This document shows positions 4,675 to 5,793 of a stretch of DNA of 5,793 nucleotides, one piece after another. The stretch spans positions 1 through 5,793 of the forward strand of contig CAUBHZ010000136.1 in the NCBI GenBank assembly GCA_958435885.1, given 5' to 3'. The notes below the pieces were generated by a model, which ran no database searches, was not told the DNA's origin, and was given only the letters and a program-made list of their open reading frames with translations. Made by a program: the position numbers and the translations under genes. This DNA is from an uncultured Intestinimonas sp. (GTDB taxonomy: Bacteria; Bacillota_A; Clostridia; Oscillospirales; Oscillospiraceae). How positions within the stretch are numbered: the stretch's first letter is position 1; each line of letters starts with the position of its first letter.

Positions 4675-5793
4675 ATGAAGCACCTTTTGCGTCCCGGGGC
4701 TCTGCTGCTGGCCCTGGGCCTGACCCTTTCCCTGGCCGCCTGCGGCCCCAAGCAGGAATCGTCCGGGTGGCAGCCCGACCACAGCGAGCCGGTCCAGACG
4801 GAGACCGCCGCCCTGGAGCCCACGCCCACGCCGGCGGCTGACCCCTATGACGCCGTGCGGAACTACTGGTCGGCCGACCAGCTCACCCAGGCGTGGGGAC
4901 CGGAGCAGCCGGTGGAGCACCTCTTTTTCCACCCCATCATCGCCTATCCCCAGTACGCCTTCTCCAGCGCCGTCCCCGCCGACCGGCAGAAGGGCCTGGA
5001 CGACTGGATGGTGACGGTGGACGAATACAAGGAGATCCTCCAGAACCTCTATGACAAGGGCTATATCCTGGTGGCCATGGAGGACGTGTGGAGCGAGGTC
5101 ACCGACGGCAGCGGCGCCCACATGGTGCGCAACACCCTGATGCTGCCCGAGGGGAAGAAGCCCCTGGTCATCTCCTTCGACGACGTGAACTACTACGACT
5201 ACATGCTGGCCGAGGGCTTCACCTCCAAGCTGGTGGTGGGGGAGGACGGCCAGATCTGGGCCGAGTGCACCGACCCCAACACCAAGGAGACCTTCCTCAC
5301 CCAGGACCTGGATGCCACCCCCATCCTGGACAACTTCGTCCTGGAGCATCCCGACTTCTCCCTCAACGGCGCCAAGGCCATCTATTCCCTCACCGGCTAC
5401 CAGGGGATTCTGGGCTACCGGACCCAGAACGACCGGGACATCGCACCCGGTGACCCCAAGCGGCCGGAGTTCGAGGCCTACCGCCAGAAGGAGATCGACG
5501 CGGTGAAGCCGGTGATCGCGCGGCTCAAGGAGACCGGCTGGACCTTCGGCTCCCACACCTGGGGCCACATCAACCTGGGCAGTGAAAAGCGCACCCTGGA
5601 GTCGGTGAAGACCGACACCGAGCGGTGGCTGGAGGAAGTGGGGAGCCTGGTGGGGCCCACCAACATCCTCTTTTATCCCCACGGCGCCCGGCCCGACGGA
5701 GACGACTGGCACACCACCGGTCCTGTGTTCCAGTACCTCCAGAATCAGGGCTTCCGGGTCTTCGCCAGCGTGGGCGTCAATTCCTTCTCCTAT
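4675..5793 (+). CDS. Lipoprotein with divergent polysaccharide deacetylase (NodB-like) domain (3' partial)
   Basis: The frame is open to the window end: 373 codons seen, no stop. The signal peptide ends in the lipobox LAAC, so Cys23 should be lipidated; a Pro/Thr/Glu-rich linker (about 38-56) leads to the globular part. The fold resembles carbohydrate esterase family 4, which removes N- or O-acetyl groups from peptidoglycan or other glycans. Motif 1 is ISFDDVN (166-172, with Asp169 and Asp170), motif 2 is SHTWGH (293-298, with His294 and His298 as metal ligands), and FYPHG (333-337) fits motif 3. Two points are unusual: DDVN replaces the common DDG, and about 120 residues separate motifs 1 and 2, roughly twice the usual gap. 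The extra part lies near 180-235, before the AKAIYSLTGY strand. Catalytic ligands are present, so activity is plausible; substrate unknown. Location should be the outer membrane face. Confidence 0.85.
   Translation, partial: MKHLLRPGALLLALGLTLSLAACGPKQESSGWQPDHSEPVQTETAALEPTPTPAADPYDAVRNYWSADQLTQAWGPEQPVEHLFFHPIIAYPQYAFSSAVPADRQKGLDDWMVTVDEYKEILQNLYDKGYILVAMEDVWSEVTDGSGAHMVRNTLMLPEGKKPLVISFDDVNYYDYMLAEGFTSKLVVGEDGQIWAECTDPNTKETFLTQDLDATPILDNFVLEHPDFSLNGAKAIYSLTGYQGILGYRTQNDRDIAPGDPKRPEFEAYRQKEIDAVKPVIARLKETGWTFGSHTWGHINLGSEKRTLESVKTDTERWLEEVGSLVGPTNILFYPHGARPDGDDWHTTGPVFQYLQNQGFRVFASVGVNSFSY

Noticed and set aside
5101..5121. DGSGAH (residues 144-149) in the deacetylase-like protein resembles an ApbE flavinylation motif.
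   Set aside because: The known target motif is D-x-x-S/T-G-A-S/T within an FMN_bind domain. Here the Asp-to-Ser spacing is one residue short, the final residue is His, and no FMN_bind domain surrounds it.
4525..5712. A 395-codon open frame on the minus strand opposite the deacetylase-like gene.
   Set aside because: It is a by-product of high-GC codon use on the plus strand. Its protein is low-complexity (rich in Gly, Val, Leu, His), has no recognisable domain, and runs across the end of the Gx gene and the intergenic gap.
1..5793. CRISPR arrays, tRNA or rRNA genes, insertion sequences, phage or plasmid features.
   Set aside because: No tandem spaced repeats, cloverleaf-like segments, transposase or integrase frames, or terminal inverted repeats were seen; all large plus or minus frames that look real are ordinary membrane or envelope genes.

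Overview
The window looks like a chromosomal segment of a high-GC, Gram-positive anaerobe of the Clostridia, most like the gut Oscillospiraceae (Flavonifractor/Intestinimonas/Oscillibacter type). The reasons are strongly GC-rich third codon positions, AGGAG-type ribosome binding sites, sigma-A promoters with 17-bp spacers, two lipoproteins with typical lipoboxes, and a gene set common in that group. The taxonomy is inferred from style, not from a marker gene.

Layout: (1) 1-1548, plus strand: the 3' part of a Na+/phosphate cotransporter-family protein with a C-terminal PhoU-like domain; its start lies upstream of the window. (2) 1549-1639: two back-to-back intrinsic terminators facing each other, one per strand. 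(3) 1640-2440, minus strand: an orphan membrane protein with about eight transmembrane segments. (4) 2441-2625: a divergent promoter region with one good sigma-A-like promoter per strand. (5) 2626-4589, plus strand: a tight three-gene unit of an ApbE-type FAD:protein FMN transferase lipoprotein, a membrane-anchored NusG-domain-II protein (EetA-like) and a small integral membrane protein of the Gx transporter / 'heptaprenyl diphosphate synthase component I' family (EetB-like). (6) 4590-4674: a short gap with a weak hairpin and a possible promoter. (7) 4675 to the window end, plus strand: a lipoprotein with a divergent NodB polysaccharide-deacetylase-like domain, cut off at its 3' end.

The most interesting part is unit 5. 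ApbE attaches FMN covalently to proteins outside the cytoplasm. EetA- and EetB-type proteins are parts of the flavin-based extracellular electron transfer (FLEET) system of Listeria and relatives. Here the three sit together without an Ndh2-type NADH dehydrogenase, demethylmenaquinone genes or any visible FMN-carrying target protein. That suggests a reduced cell-surface flavinylation / electron-export cassette whose acceptor is encoded elsewhere. The deacetylase-like lipoprotein that follows may be a separate transcription unit acting on the cell envelope.
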